This document shows, one piece after another, positions 50,646 to 60,797 of a stretch of 64,000 nucleotides of DNA. The stretch comes from Zygnema cylindricum (lineage: Eukaryota > Streptophyta > Zygnematophyceae > Zygnematales > Zygnemataceae). The stretch covers positions 146,166 to 210,165 of the forward strand of contig JBBHKE010002690.1 of the NCBI GenBank assembly GCA_037447655.1, given 5' to 3'. The notes under the pieces are model-generated. The model did not search any database and was not told the origin of the DNA. It was given only the letters and a program-made list of their open reading frames with translations. Both the position numbers and the translations under genes were made by a program. Every line of letters starts with the position of its first letter. Within the stretch, counting starts at the first letter, position 1.

Positions 50646-51787
50646 TCATAACAGAATACCGGGTAATCCCTTCGATTCTATTTTCCATCTATTTGTAGAC
50701 GTATCCAATATAAAGCATTGACTACCAAAGACCTTGAAATGGCTAACATCTGGTTTGCTACCTGTCCAGATTTCGTAAGGAGTTGTTTCTACCGATCTTG
50801 ATCCTATCCTATTTTTAATATAAACTGCACAATTTAGAGCCTCAGCCCAGAATTTCGGATCCACATTTTTATCTGCGAGCATAGACCTAAAGCTTTCCGT
50901 GAGAGTTCTATTCAGTCTTTCCGACACCCCATTTTGTTCCGGTGAATATGGAACAGTCAATAGATGACTAATGCCTTCCTCGAGTAAAAAGGTTTCAAAT
51001 TCTTTCAATGTATATTCACCACCATTGTCCGATCTGAGCTGTAAAATAGATGTATTATGAAGTTTTTCAGCCCATGCTTTATAGTGTTTGAAGTGACCAA
51101 ACACTTCACTCTTCTCCTTATAAAGTAAACTTTTGTAAACCTGGAGAAATCATCTGTGAAGGTGACCATATATTTCATCCCTCCGGCAGATGGAACCTTC
51201 GCCGGACCAAAGACATCCGAATGAATTTGTTGTAAAAGTTTCGTTGACCGATGCTCAAACTCCTTAGGAAACGGCAATCTGTGGATTTTGCCTAAAGCGC
51301 AACTATCGCAAGTTTTGACTGGCCCATCTGTGATTGATACACCCACTATTTTTTCAGCAATGACCATTTTCCTCAAACTATCATAATTAACATGGCCTAA
51401 TCTTTTATGCCACAACTCATTTAAGTGCAAAACACTGGAGTACAATACATCATTCTCCTTTGTATAAGCCATATCCATGCGATACATCTTGCTACTATCT
51501 CTAGTACCTGTAACCGCAACCTTGCCATTTTTGCTAACAACCTGCCGACCATTTTTCAAATTAACCTCAAAGCCTTTGCTCTCTACCAACGACGTAGAAT
51601 TTCTTAAAGTCAGGTACATTGTGAAGAGTCCTTTCAATTGCTTTTCCTTCTACATTAACTAGTAAGGACACATCACCCACAGCACGAGTTTGGACACTCA
51701 TTCCACAAGCATAATAAATATTTTTCTCCGGCGTTGCTTTTAGATTTTTGAAGATGGTCTTGTTCCAACACATGTGGGCTGACGCTA
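50646..51787 (-). pseudogene. Copia-1 pol 5' part: protease remnant, GAG-pre-integrase, integrase
   Basis: Broken into three frames. From the 5' side: a protease remnant just after the active site (HMCWNK, 51774 downwards), a frameshift with a small deletion near 51600, then GAG-pre-integrase with the zinc-binding WHKRLGH and CDSCALGK pattern and the first integrase aspartate (HSDVFGP). A second frameshift near 51120 leads to the core with SDNGGEY and PEQNGVSERLNRT (second Asp and the Glu) and the WTGSKPDVSHFKVFG block. The frame ends at a stop at 50646-50648 and is followed by two more in-frame stops before the linker. All catalytic residues survive, but translation would be interrupted. Confidence 0.92.
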
Positions 51788-52062
51788 GAATTTGTGTTAG
51801 AAACATGGTTTAGGGTATTTATTAACAATTTTTATAAGCGTTAACAATATACAGAGTTTCTTACCACTATTGTTGTTAGCGCAAACACAAAATTCGGTTA
51901 CAAACATGGTTTGAAGTTTATTTTACATCTTTTTGTGACCGCGTTCAATAAACTATGTTTCTAACAAATATCTTTGTTAGCGCTAACTCAAATTTGTGTT
52001 AAAAACATGGTTTAGGGTATTTTTTAACAAATTTTGTGAGCATTAACAGTATAAAGAGTATC
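51788..52062 (+). repeat. Satellite C fragment
   Basis: About 275 bp of the dimeric repeat seen at 61994-63272, in the same orientation. Words: TTTGTGTTAGAAACATGGTTTAGGG, here split by small changes; TTCTTACCACTATTG; TTAGCGCAAACACAAAATTC; TTACATCTTTTTGTGACCGCG. It sits exactly between the cut protease of copia-1 and a fragment of a different copia element. Confidence 0.88.
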
Positions 52063-52543
52063 ATGGTTATATTTTTGTATTTTCTGTGTGGACCAAATCT
52101 AACACTTTCTCACCTCTATATGTGGCGGCTTTGGGAAAGGGAAGTCTGTGAGCCTTACCTTGAGCACAGCCACTCCAATCATCCATCATTTCATTATCCC
52201 CAAACTGAATGCCTTCTACTACTCTAAGCTTTTTCATTTCCCTCAACTTATCAAAATCCACATGCCCCAACGGCTTATGCCAAATCATCAACTTAGGAAC
52301 ACCAAAATAGTAAGCATTATTCTTTTCATTACTCAGGTTAAGCCTAAATATTCCTTGGCTACTGTTATCTGCCGTGAAGTAAACTTCATCCCCATACTTA
52401 GCTGTAAAGACTCCCTTTCCAGTGAAGGTATCAAACTCTTTGTCATCTAACACAGACGTAGAGACAAGATTTTTACTCAACTGAGGAATGTCGAGTAGAA
52501 GTTGGGTACCCTAGAGGGTGGGTCGATAACTTTAAATTCTGTG
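52063..52543 (-). pseudogene. Deleted copia (LTR-B) gag start fused to protease/GAG-pre-integrase
   Basis: On the minus strand an ATG near 52543 opens MEDTEFKVIDPPSRVPNF, the same gag start as at 26633 (PPFRVPIF). After about 20 residues the sequence jumps, in another frame, to a segment typical of the end of a copia protease and the GAG-pre-integrase domain (LSKNLVSTSVLDD, WHKPLGHVDFDKL, CAQGKAHRLPFP). It ends at sat C. Most of gag and the protease active site are deleted. In the zinc motif, C...CxxG is reduced to a single visible Cys (GCAQGK) and the first His pair is WHKPLGH. It is a dead, internally deleted element. Confidence 0.75.
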
Positions 52544-52921
52544 TCCTCCATTGGACTACAAAATACAGGAAGCCACTAGATAGTTATTAACTAACCCACT
52601 TTCAAAGGCAAAATACTGCTACAAAAGGAGACAAGCAGACAATCTAACTGCACCTCTCTTTAGCGTGGACTCCCCTGAGTCCGTAGAAAAAGAAATCTTT
52701 GAAAACGCCCAACCAGGCGATAAGTTATAAGGTGGCAAAGATGCCAATTTATACAAACTCTCAAATAGAGAGAGGACTATCTACCTGATTTTTTCTAAGT
52801 CCTAGTTTTTCCTAGTTCTCTCTCACAACCCCTATCTATTGGTGTACGAACCAATTAGAACATTGTACAATACCAAAAAGTACTACTGCTGATGTACTTT
52901 GTGTAGGGCCTATGTACGACA
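52544..52921 (-). mobile_element. LTR-B LTR and leader, minus strand
   Basis: On the minus strand it starts TGTCGTACATAGG at 52921, as the plus-strand copy does at 26243. It contains AGGACTTAG (52795-52803 complement), then CTCTCTCTATTTGAGAG, a TATAAAT box and GGCATCTTTGCC, all shared with 61570-61645. Distance from the LTR start to the gag ATG is close to that of the 26243 copy (378 against 390 bp). Confidence 0.72.
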
Positions 52922-53299
52922 AGGCCATTAGAAGGACGCGTGTCCATTTTCCACTCGTCTGTACGTTCCTCGGAATTCTCGCGACCGAATGTCATCTCTC
53001 CACGTGGCGCCAGGTCATGCCACGTCACTAAATGCCAAAATGACCATTCTGGGATTTCAACGATAATGTGCCCCGTTAGATTTGACCCGAAATGGAATCT
53101 CAGCCGTAATAAACACTTGCGCGATATTTGTTTCGCTGTCGAAACAAAATGCACAATATTTATTTCAAATTAGTACAGTCCTTCGTATTTTGTAAAACTA
53201 TATTTATGCGTGCCGTAAAGAGTTTTAGTTAAATTATTCCTATATAACTGAATAGTTTAAATATTATTGAAACCCTTTATCTCCTAACGGACTTCTAAG

Positions 53300-53375
53300 A
53301 CATACTGGTTAAAGCTAACGGCTACACCGCGCTTTGCCGGTCGGGGGTTCGAGTCCTACCGGACTCAACCTTTTG
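53300..53375 (+). other. tRNA-like fragment with B box
   Basis: Contains TGGTTAAAGCT (near A-box), GGGTTCGAGTCC (B-box match) and CGGACTC followed by a TTTT run at 53371. I cannot find a 5' acceptor half able to pair with CGGACTC, and the T stem has a mismatch, so this is not an intact tRNA gene. It could be the head of a tRNA-derived SINE or a tRNA pseudogene. Confidence 0.35.
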
Positions 53376-53379
53376 TTGA

Positions 53380-53397
53380 GAGTGACTTAAGTCACTC
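53380..53397. repeat. Perfect 18-bp palindrome
   Basis: GAGTGACTTAAGTCACTC, immediately after the TTTT run of the tRNA-like fragment. It could form a hairpin in RNA. Role unknown. Confidence 0.85.
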
Positions 53398-53570
53398 TTT
53401 AGTCCTTCTATGGAGATAAGGCAACCCTGGCTCCATCGCTCTCTCTCTCATTCAGTGACTAGAACAAGTATGCGGGCAAGAGAGAAAAGATGGAGGCAGG
53501 TTGCCTAATTTTCTTTGTATGTTTTCCGCTAATTAGTTTAGACCTAGAAAATACAATAAAACTACTTATT

Positions 53571-54256
53571 TCAACAAAGGATGCCAGCACTGGCTGCAGT
53601 TGTTGCATACCAAAACGTGGTCAAGTGGGGAGGAAAGATCAAAGGATGTGGAGCAGAAGGAGGGTCGGCGAAATAAGTCAAATGGAAAGTGGGTTCGTCC
53701 TCCAGTCTTCGAAGATGGCAAGGAGCAACATTGATTTGGTTCTCTTTATATCTCAGGCCATCTTTCCCCTCCAAAGTAAGAACCCCATTGTTAGAAACTT
53801 CAACCACTTTAAAGATTACCCGACCGGCAAAAATATCTAACGTGTCCTTCTTTTGTTGCATCCTGTATACAAAATCCCCGAGCATAAATCGTTGCTGTCT
53901 GGGCACATAAATCTCGCTCCGTCGTTGGGAATACCACACTCATCCCAATGTTGAGCCGACTATAAATTTCCCATGGCAAGAGGTATCTCACAGTGGAACA
54001 CTTTAGCTCTTTCAGAAATTAGTTTTTCGACAGTCCTATGGTCATCCATTTGCGGAAGAACCACTGCTTGGGCCGAGGCGGCTCCGGGGAGGATAGGATG
54101 TCTTCCAAATAGGCTGAAGTAAGGGCTGTAGGAGTGGAGGGAAGCTTTTCTGTTGAACTTGTAGCCCATGGCAATCCAAGGAACCCTTCGGTCCCACTCC
54201 CCCAGAACTTCTTCGACCGCATATTTCCGCAGTGACCGCTTCACTGTTGGATGCAC
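53571..54256 (-). pseudogene. Gypsy integrase C-terminal part
   Basis: Two open pieces (53960-54256 and 53571-53939). The first has the end of the integrase core (GEWDRRVPWIAMGYKFNRK, SPYFSLFGRHPILP). The second has the C-terminal domain with GDFVYRMQQKKDTLD, then FKVVEVSNNGVLTLEGKDG and a NVAPCHLRRL tail, typical of plant gypsy integrases. A frameshift separates them near 53950. No chromodomain is recognisable after the tail. Confidence 0.8.
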
Positions 54257-54267
54257 CTTTCGGCCAA

Positions 54268-54795
54268 TCAGTCAGCTTGTGGGTGGTCTCGACTGGTTAG
54301 CAGATGGTCGATGAGGCATTTCTCCAAGAGGATGGAAATTTCTCCCGCAAATTTAGAGCCTTGGTCAGTCAAAACCTCCGCGGGCGCTCCAAATTGAGAC
54401 AACACACTTTGCAAAAAGGCATATGCAATGAACTTTGATTCATTCAGGGGCAGAACCACCAATTCTATCCATTTGGAAAAATGTTCGATCATTACGAGCA
54501 TGAAGCGATTGCCATGTCGGGTGGTCGGCAAAGGCCCTAAGAGATCTTGAAACCATCGATAAAACATTCTACGGATGGGCAAAGAATGCAGCTCAGTTCC
54601 GCCTTTTTTGTCTAAAGCTGTTTTTACTCGGTCGCAGGAAGAACAAGTTTGTACAATTCGGTTGACGTGAGCTCGCAACCCATGCCACCAATAGGATCCA
54701 ATGAACAGAGAAGTGGTCCGTTTTTTCCCGAAATGTCGACATTGATAATGGAGACAGGTAATCAAAGTTTCTCGATCGAAGGGAGGAGGAACCAC
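54268..54795 (-). pseudogene. Gypsy integrase zinc finger and catalytic core
   Basis: Open frame of 175 codons. An HHCC finger (HYQCRHFGKKRT ... CSSCDRVK) is followed by the core: the first aspartate in FQDLLGPLP, then HFSKWIELV and the second aspartate in VLTDQGSKFAGE. The frame stops after HPQAD, before the catalytic Glu region, whose continuation is in another frame. This is a truncated reading frame of a once complete domain. Confidence 0.85.
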
Positions 54796-54957
54796 TTTCC
54801 TCGTCCCATCCGCCCATTTCCGGAGGAGAATACCTCTGTTCCAGTCCTACGCCGCTATACTGGTTTGAACTCGAGACAATTGAACTCCAGACAAGTGTGG
54901 AGGAGGAGATCCCTACTGTATGGATTGCAGGGAATCGGGGTTTTTCCAGATATCCTT

Positions 54958-55700
54958 CTACCCGGCTCCTATGGGTGCCTGTCTCTCCCTGTCGGCTGAA
55001 AATGTGGACAGATTCCCCCCAGGTGGCGGAAGCCAAATAAAAGCGGAGGAGGCCCGGATTAATCCCAAATTGATCTTTGAATTCTCATCGTGTCTTGCTC
55101 CAGTATAATTGAATGTGGAGGGGTCAGGGTTTCTACTCAGTCCGTCAACATTCCCATGGATTTCTCTTGCCCAGTGGATAATACTAAAATCGTGTTCTTG
55201 CAAGAGAAAAACCTATCTGGCAAGTTAGGTGGTAAATTTGCTATTTTCCATGATCCATTTTAGAGGCTGATGGTCCGTAATTGAAGTGAAATGGATCCTG
55301 TATAAATATGGCCGGAATGCTAAATCGCCCAAACTGCAGCAAAGAGTTCTTTCTGGTAACAGTTGTAATTTCCTTCGGCTCGGTTATTGCTCCGACTAGC
55401 GTAAGCCACTACATACTCTGCTCCGACATCATCCACCTGAGCTATAACGGCCCCTTATCCAAACCTGCTCCAATCTGTGTAAAGAAGGAAAGGTTTTTGG
55501 TGATCGGGCATTCGAAGCACGGGGTGTTGCTTGAGTGCGTCCTTCAAAAATTGGAAGGCGGTCTGCTGCTCGGTGGCCTATTGCAATTCTTGGTCTTTTC
55601 GAAACAAGTGATTCAGAGGTTGGGCGTGACTACTGAACTCGAGAACGAACCTCCAGTAATCACTAGCCAAGCCAAAAAAGGTGCGTAGAGCTGATATTTC
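54958..55700 (-). pseudogene. Gypsy RNase H region (frames broken)
   Basis: The proximal part (about 55300-55450) reads on the minus strand as AYASRSNNRAEGNY and a KELFAAVWA-type block, the conserved RNase H start. The distal part (54958-55203) reads FSIIHWAREIHGNVDGLSRNP, close to the usual HxxGxxNxxADxLSR end of gypsy RNase H. No single frame covers both. Confidence 0.75.
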
Positions 55701-55849
55701 TTGAGGTGGGGGAAGAGCGTCGAGAGCGACCACCTTGACCATATGGGGACCCACTATCCCAAGGGTTACTTCATGTCCAAGGTAAATAATTTTTTGATCA
55801 CCTAAAATCCCTTTACCTGGGTGGCATTTAAAACCCGCTACTTGAAGTG

Positions 55850-56794
55850 CCCGGAGGACAATCTAGATATGCTCCAGGTGTTCTTCAAAGGTCTTGGTGA
55901 AAATGATTACATCATCAATATAGCACCTGACACAATCAATTCCTTAGAGGGCTTCGTTTATCGCCCTTTGGAATTTTGCCGGGGCATTCTTCAACCCGAA
56001 GGGCATGTATACCCACTCGTATAACCGTGAACCTTCCCAAAATGCGTTCTCTCCTGGTGCTTCGGTTCCATGGCATTTTGGTGAAACCCGTTGATCATAT
56101 CAAGGGTAGAGTAGATGGTGGCCCTCGAAAGAGAGTCGAAAATCTCTTCCGGGGTTGGCATCGGCTACCGGTCCGGAATAGTAGACGTGTTGAGCATGCT
56201 GTAATCCCCACACATCCGGAAATCTACTGTTTTCCCTGAGGCATCCTTATTTGGAGGGAGAACGGTTGGGGAAGCGAACCCATGGAGGCCGGTGCTTTCC
56301 TGAATCAACCCAGCCTCCATGAAGGTCTAAACTTTGGCGGTGATAATCTCTTTTTCCTTAAAACTCAGGGGATACAGCTTCTGCCAAACAGTTGCCGTCA
56401 CATCTATCAGGTCAATTTGGAAAGGAGTTCTTTTGTAAATGCCGACATCTGTTTTTGACCAGGAGAATACCTGTTTTTTTCTTGCTAACAACTTGGATAA
56501 CTGAGCCTTTTGTTGAGGATCCAACTGCTCCCCCAATGTCCAATCCATTTTCCCAGGCTCCACCGTTGCCCATGCCTCCGAGGGTTGGCCCCATCTAGTA
56601 ATATCAAATTCGGATCCTACCTGTGGGTCTACTTTTTCTTTTCCGGCCAGGACCCTATTGTTGACAACTTCCGCTAAGTTGTTCCCTTCTAAAAAACTGC
56701 CCCCCCCCATTAGAGGGACCCTCAAATGGGAGATTTGAATTTTTCTTCTCTCTCTCCCCTCCTCAAGTTGCAAAGTTGCTTGCATTGCCAACAA
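55850..56794 (-). pseudogene. Gypsy protease-RT linker and reverse transcriptase
   Basis: The open part at 56327-56794 carries the RT entry (LARKKQVFSWSKTDVGIY, then PLSFKEKE). Downstream, the minus strand at 55980-56080 has an EWVYMPFGLKNAPAKFQ block, and the catalytic YIDD is encoded at 55911-55922 (CYIDDVIIF). Frames change at least twice between these motifs. The active-site residues are preserved, but the gene is broken. Confidence 0.82.
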
Positions 56795-56901
56795 TTTAGG
56801 AGCTTGAAGGTAGCTATTTTGCTTCTCTAGAGAGTGGAGACTTGAAAAGGCAAGAGCATGTTTGATAACCTATGTGATTGCGTTCAAGTCCATGAAAAGA
56901 A

Positions 56902-59900
56902 TTGCATATGACATATATTAATGTTGCAAAGGCATCAGATTTGTGGGATGCATTGAAATCTTCTTATGTTAAAGCTAGTGACCAGCATGAGATTATAACT
57001 GCTGGTCAAATCTATGAGTATAAGTACACAGGTGGTAGCATGGTGGAATACACTAATCGGTTTCGAATGTTACTGTCAGAAAATGCATGTTCTGGGGGGA
57101 CTTTCTCCCCTTATCATCAGGCCATGATTCTCCTAAAGGGGCTTCCTAATGAATATAAAGGAGCCTCAGATGAAATGAAAAAATTGTCTAAACCTCTTTG
57201 GAATTTGCAAACAGCTATAGAGTTTATCTTGGCAGAAGAGGCTACTCAGACAGTTTTAGGATTTGGAAAACCAGCTGTAGCATTTACGGCTCAGTTTCAG
57301 AGGGAAAATAGATATCAAGGGAATCAGTTTAATCCTCAGTTTGAGAAATGTGTTTATTGCTATACTGATGGTCACTCCTTCAGAGCTTGTCCTTTGTATA
57401 TAAAAGCTCTTGAAACAGGTACCTTTCGGAAAGGATGGAGACACCGCGGACCTCCCATTTCCCAAAAACCTCCGAATAAAATTGTTGCATTTTCAGCGGA
57501 GGATACGGAATTGGAGAAGAAAAAGACCGAGGAAACGACACCTGATGTGATCAGTTTTCCAAAAACTGATGACAAAGAGTTCTTTGCTCTCGCCAAACTC
57601 GACATGATGGAAGGAGAAAAGGACCTCGGATGGATAATGGATTCCGGCAGCTCTTCACACATGTGTTGGAACAAGTCTTGGTTTAAGGAGATGTCTTCTA
57701 TTCCTTTACGTCAGATCTTTTATGCTTGTGGCTATGCTGTTGAATCAAATGCCAAAGGAAACATAGATCTCGATTGTGTGATAGATGGAAAGGTTGTTAA
57801 GAGAACTTTGTATGATGTCTTGTATGTTCCAAAGTTCAAGAAAAATCTGTTTTCTACTTCTGTAGCTGAAAGCAAAGGCTTTGAGGTTCTCCAGAAAAAT
57901 GGCAAGAAAATAGTGAGCAAGAATGGAAGAGTAGCTCTAGTAGGAACTAGAGGCCCAAACTTTTTGTACCGCATGGACCTGGCTAATAAAATTGATTTTG
58001 CGTACTCCAGTGTCCTATGTGATAATGTTTTGTGGCATAAAAGGCTTGGTCATGTGCACCATGAGAGACTTACTAAGATGATAAACCATAATATGATAGA
58101 GGGAGTCAAGCTTGGTCAAAAAGAGTCCCATGTTTGTGATGGTTGTGCTCTCGGAAAGCTTCACAAGCTTCCTCTACCACAAGTTTCTGATCATCGAGCC
58201 ACAGATCTCCTTGGTATTATTCACTCTGATGTCTTCGGCCCTTCCAAAGTTCCCTCTCTTGGTGGCAGCCGCTTCTTTGTCACCTTTACAGACGATTACT
58301 CCCGATATAGTCGCCTATACTTCATGAAGGAGAAGGGAGAAGTCTTCACTCACTTTAAGCACTACAAAATCTGGGCGGAGAAACTTCACGGCAAATCTAT
58401 TCTTGCTTTGCGAACGGATAATGGTGGAGAGTATGTATCTCATGCATTTGCTGATTTTTTGAAAGAGAATGGCATCTCTCGTGAATTTACTGCTCCGTAC
58501 ACACCGGAACAAAATGGTGTTGCCGAGAGACTTAATCGGACTTTGACTGAATGTGCTCGATCTATGATGGCCGATAAAGGTGTGGATCCAAAGTTTTGGG
58601 GGGAAGCTTTTCATTGTGCTTCTTATATCAGAAATAGAGTGGAAACCCGGGCTGTTAGGGGTAAGACACCTTATGAAGTTTGGACAGGCAAAAAGCCAAA
58701 TGTTAGTCATTTTAGAGTTTTTGGTAGCAAATGTTTTATCTTGGATAATCTTCCTAATTGGAAGCTTAGTCCAAAATCTGTACCTGGCGTCTTCTTAGGC
58801 TATGATGATGAATCTGCAGGTTATAGAGTGTATAATCCTCAGAGAGGATGTCTTCAAACAGCCAGGAATATTCAGATTAAAGAAGAAAGTCAATCTGTTG
58901 ACGTTTTTAGCATGGATGCAGCTGAAAGGAAAGAGAAAATACAAGAGTATATCATTCTTGAGCAGGTACCTTTTACTCCATCCTCTTCTACTTCTTCTAC
59001 CTCTCTCCCAAATGCCTCTGGGCCGTCTAATACTCTTTTTGGAGCTGCTCCTTCTGTCGATGCTCCTCCGACTACACGCCTTGTGCGGCAATCTAAGGAA
59101 CCAACCGTTCCCGCGTCAGATTTTCCGGGGGGAAGAAGGCAAAGTAGCCGCCTTCGAGGCGACCGAGTTGAGAGTGCTTTTTCTGCAAGCACAGGGGAGC
59201 CGCTTACTATTCATGAAGCTTTTTCCGTTCCTGAAAAGGATCATTGGATCTCGGCTGCAAATGAAGAGATAAAGTCAATTATGGAAGCCCAAACTTGGGA
59301 ACTTGTGGAGCTCCCACCGAACAGGAAAGCTATCGGTTGTAAGTGGGTCTTCAAATTAAAATTGAATCCTGATAATACAATTGAGAGATATAAAGCAAGA
59401 CTGGTTGCTAAGGGATTTAGCCAAAAGGAGGGAATTGACTATGAAGAGACCTTCTCTCCTGTGGTTCGCTTTCCTACTGTTAGAGTTTTGCTATCTCTTG
59501 CTGCAATAGAAGATATGGAATTGCATCAGATGGATGTTAAGACAGCTTTCTTGCATGGTGATTTGGAGGAAGTAATTTATATGAAGCAGCCAGAGATGTA
59601 TGCAGAAAAAGGGAAAGAAAATCAGGTCTGTAAACTGTTGAAGTCCCTTTATGGTCTGAAACAGGCTCCGAGGCAATGGAACCTGAAATTAGATGAGTTT
59701 TTAACCAATCTAGGCTTTACCAGGATCAGTTCAGATCACTCAGTCTATGTAATGCAAGGTGATGATGGAGTGATTTATGTGGCAGTTTATGTAGATGATT
59801 TGCTACTAATTAGCAAATCCATCAATGAGATTAATAAAATAAAATCAACTTTGAATTCCCGGTTTGAAATGAAAGACTTGGGTGAGGCTAAGTATATTCT

Positions 59901-60774
59901 AGGAATTCAAGTAGAAAGAGACAGAAAAAAAAAAATTATTTATTTAACTCAAAAGGAAGCAATTAAGAACATGTTAGAAAAGTTTGGCATGTCGGACGCA
60001 AAGGGGAGTGCCACTCCTATGGAATTCAGGCAGAAATTGGAAGGCACGGAAACGGATGGTGGTGTTTTGGTTGATGGTTTCTTAGATTCAGGGGAGGCAG
60101 ATTCTATGTCCTCCATTCCTTACAGGCAGATTGTCGGAAGCCTCATTTATTTCATGAATTGTACTCGTCCCGACATCGCAGCAGCGGTTGGAGCCTTAAG
60201 CCGAAGCCTTCAAAATCCAAGGAAATCAGACTATGAGGCAGCAAAGAGAGTTCTTCGTTATCTTGCAGGAACTCAAAATCTTAGACTCTCTCTCGGTGGA
60301 GAGGAAGTCAAAATTCATACATGGAGCGATGCGAGCTACGGAGATATGCCGAGCCGACGCTCCACCACCGGATACATTTTGAAGATCGGAAGTGGAACTT
60401 GCTGCTGGAGCAGCAAACTTCAGAAGGTAACGGCTCAGTCTACCATGGAGGCTGAGTACATGGCTGCCAGCTCGGCAGTTAAAGAGTTACTTTGGGTAAA
60501 GTCTCTTCTCCAAGAGCTTCTCTTTATGCAATCTGGACCACAGATAGTGTGGTGTGATAATCAGGCAGCAATCGCTATTGCATCTAATCCCAGTCATCAC
60601 TTTAAGAGTAAGCACATTGATATCAAGCTACACTTTGTAAGAGAAAAGGTGATGGGAAAAGTCTTGAAGTTGAGTTATTTACCGGATGAGCAAATGGTGG
60701 CTGATATGATGACAAAACCCTTACCTGCTCCCAAATTGAAGTTCTGTAGAGAGGCTTGTGGACTGAGTGACTAG
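56902..60774 (+). CDS. Ty1/copia Gag-Pol polyprotein, 5'-truncated (copia-2)
   Basis: An uninterrupted frame of 1290 codons, the only long intact one in the window. The first in-frame ATG is at 56908, with an in-frame TGA at 56893, so the gag N-terminus is missing. Domains: gag helices (residues about 1-115, with ASDLW at 11-15), CCHC knuckle (C150, C153, H158, C163), protease DSGSSSHM (about 247), GAG-pre-integrase/zinc site (H379, H384, C412, C415), integrase D443, D506, E542 (exact DD35E spacing), a Ser/Pro linker (about 690-740), RT with D878 and YVDD (963-966), RNase H with D1143, E1183 and D1219, and the tail ADMMTKPL. It would make the protease, integrase and RT for retrotransposition. 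All catalytic residues are present, suggesting recent insertion. Without a full gag and 5' LTR it is probably not mobile by itself. Confidence 0.96.
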   Translation: MHMTYINVAKASDLWDALKSSYVKASDQHEIITAGQIYEYKYTGGSMVEYTNRFRMLLSENACSGGTFSPYHQAMILLKGLPNEYKGASDEMKKLSKPLWNLQTAIEFILAEEATQTVLGFGKPAVAFTAQFQRENRYQGNQFNPQFEKCVYCYTDGHSFRACPLYIKALETGTFRKGWRHRGPPISQKPPNKIVAFSAEDTELEKKKTEETTPDVISFPKTDDKEFFALAKLDMMEGEKDLGWIMDSGSSSHMCWNKSWFKEMSSIPLRQIFYACGYAVESNAKGNIDLDCVIDGKVVKRTLYDVLYVPKFKKNLFSTSVAESKGFEVLQKNGKKIVSKNGRVALVGTRGPNFLYRMDLANKIDFAYSSVLCDNVLWHKRLGHVHHERLTKMINHNMIEGVKLGQKESHVCDGCALGKLHKLPLPQVSDHRATDLLGIIHSDVFGPSKVPSLGGSRFFVTFTDDYSRYSRLYFMKEKGEVFTHFKHYKIWAEKLHGKSILALRTDNGGEYVSHAFADFLKENGISREFTAPYTPEQNGVAERLNRTLTECARSMMADKGVDPKFWGEAFHCASYIRNRVETRAVRGKTPYEVWTGKKPNVSHFRVFGSKCFILDNLPNWKLSPKSVPGVFLGYDDESAGYRVYNPQRGCLQTARNIQIKEESQSVDVFSMDAAERKEKIQEYIILEQVPFTPSSSTSSTSLPNASGPSNTLFGAAPSVDAPPTTRLVRQSKEPTVPASDFPGGRRQSSRLRGDRVESAFSASTGEPLTIHEAFSVPEKDHWISAANEEIKSIMEAQTWELVELPPNRKAIGCKWVFKLKLNPDNTIERYKARLVAKGFSQKEGIDYEETFSPVVRFPTVRVLLSLAAIEDMELHQMDVKTAFLHGDLEEVIYMKQPEMYAEKGKENQVCKLLKSLYGLKQAPRQWNLKLDEFLTNLGFTRISSDHSVYVMQGDDGVIYVAVYVDDLLLISKSINEINKIKSTLNSRFEMKDLGEAKYILGIQVERDRKKKIIYLTQKEAIKNMLEKFGMSDAKGSATPMEFRQKLEGTETDGGVLVDGFLDSGEADSMSSIPYRQIVGSLIYFMNCTRPDIAAAVGALSRSLQNPRKSDYEAAKRVLRYLAGTQNLRLSLGGEEVKIHTWSDASYGDMPSRRSTTGYILKIGSGTCCWSSKLQKVTAQSTMEAEYMAASSAVKELLWVKSLLQELLFMQSGPQIVWCDNQAAIAIASNPSHHFKSKHIDIKLHFVREKVMGKVLKLSYLPDEQMVADMMTKPLPAPKLKFCREACGLSD

Positions 60775-60782
60775 CAGAGTCT

Positions 60783-60797
60783 AAAGCTTTAGGGGAG
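60783..60797 (+). other. Polypurine tract of copia-2
   Basis: AAAGCTTTAGGGGAG lies directly before the TGTTG start of the 3' LTR and a few bases after the pol stop. Copia-1 has the same tract with one change. Confidence 0.85.

Larger units (their letters stand above)
47678..51787 (-). mobile_element. Decayed Ty1/copia element, minus strand (copia-1)
   Basis: Order on the minus strand: protease remnant, GAG-pre-integrase, integrase, linker, reverse transcriptase, RNase H, PPT (AAAGCTTTAAGGGAG, 48438-48452), 3' LTR. This is the copia order. There is no gag and no 5' LTR: the element is cut within the protease motif where sat C begins. The family is the same as copia-2 at 56902, judged by pol similarity and an almost identical PPT/LTR start. 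Between the pol stop and the PPT is an extra stretch of about 145 bp (48453-48597) absent from copia-2. Frameshifts and stops (see parts) make it inactive. Confidence 0.93.
52922..53570. other. Unassigned spacer, no gene recognised
   Basis: About 650 bp of unique-looking DNA between the LTR-B element and the gypsy remnant. The first part (52930-53170) is GC-richer, with CCACGTGGCGCC and related words like those in the U3 of LTR-A. The middle is AT-rich. A tRNA-like B box and a perfect palindrome lie at 53300-53400 (separate entries). Open frames of up to 99 codons here match nothing I recognise. Confidence 0.5.
53571..56840 (-). mobile_element. Decayed Ty3/gypsy pol, minus strand
   Basis: Minus-strand order: RT N-terminus (56327-56794, frame open upstream to about 56840 or beyond), RT core, RNase H, integrase zinc finger and core, integrase C-terminus. 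RT before integrase is the gypsy order. No LTR, PBS or gag was found; both ends are missing. Many frame changes in RT and RNase H make it inactive. The right edge against copia-2 lies somewhere at 56800-56900 and cannot be fixed by eye. Confidence 0.88.

Noticed and set aside
52855-53173. Frames of 77 and 99 codons in the spacer
   Set aside because: Overlapping on opposite strands with no domain or homologous copy recognised.
54649-55108. Plus-strand frames across the gypsy region, and similar plus-strand frames at 55308-56598
   Set aside because: They are shadows of the minus-strand gypsy pol, whose domain motifs are clear.
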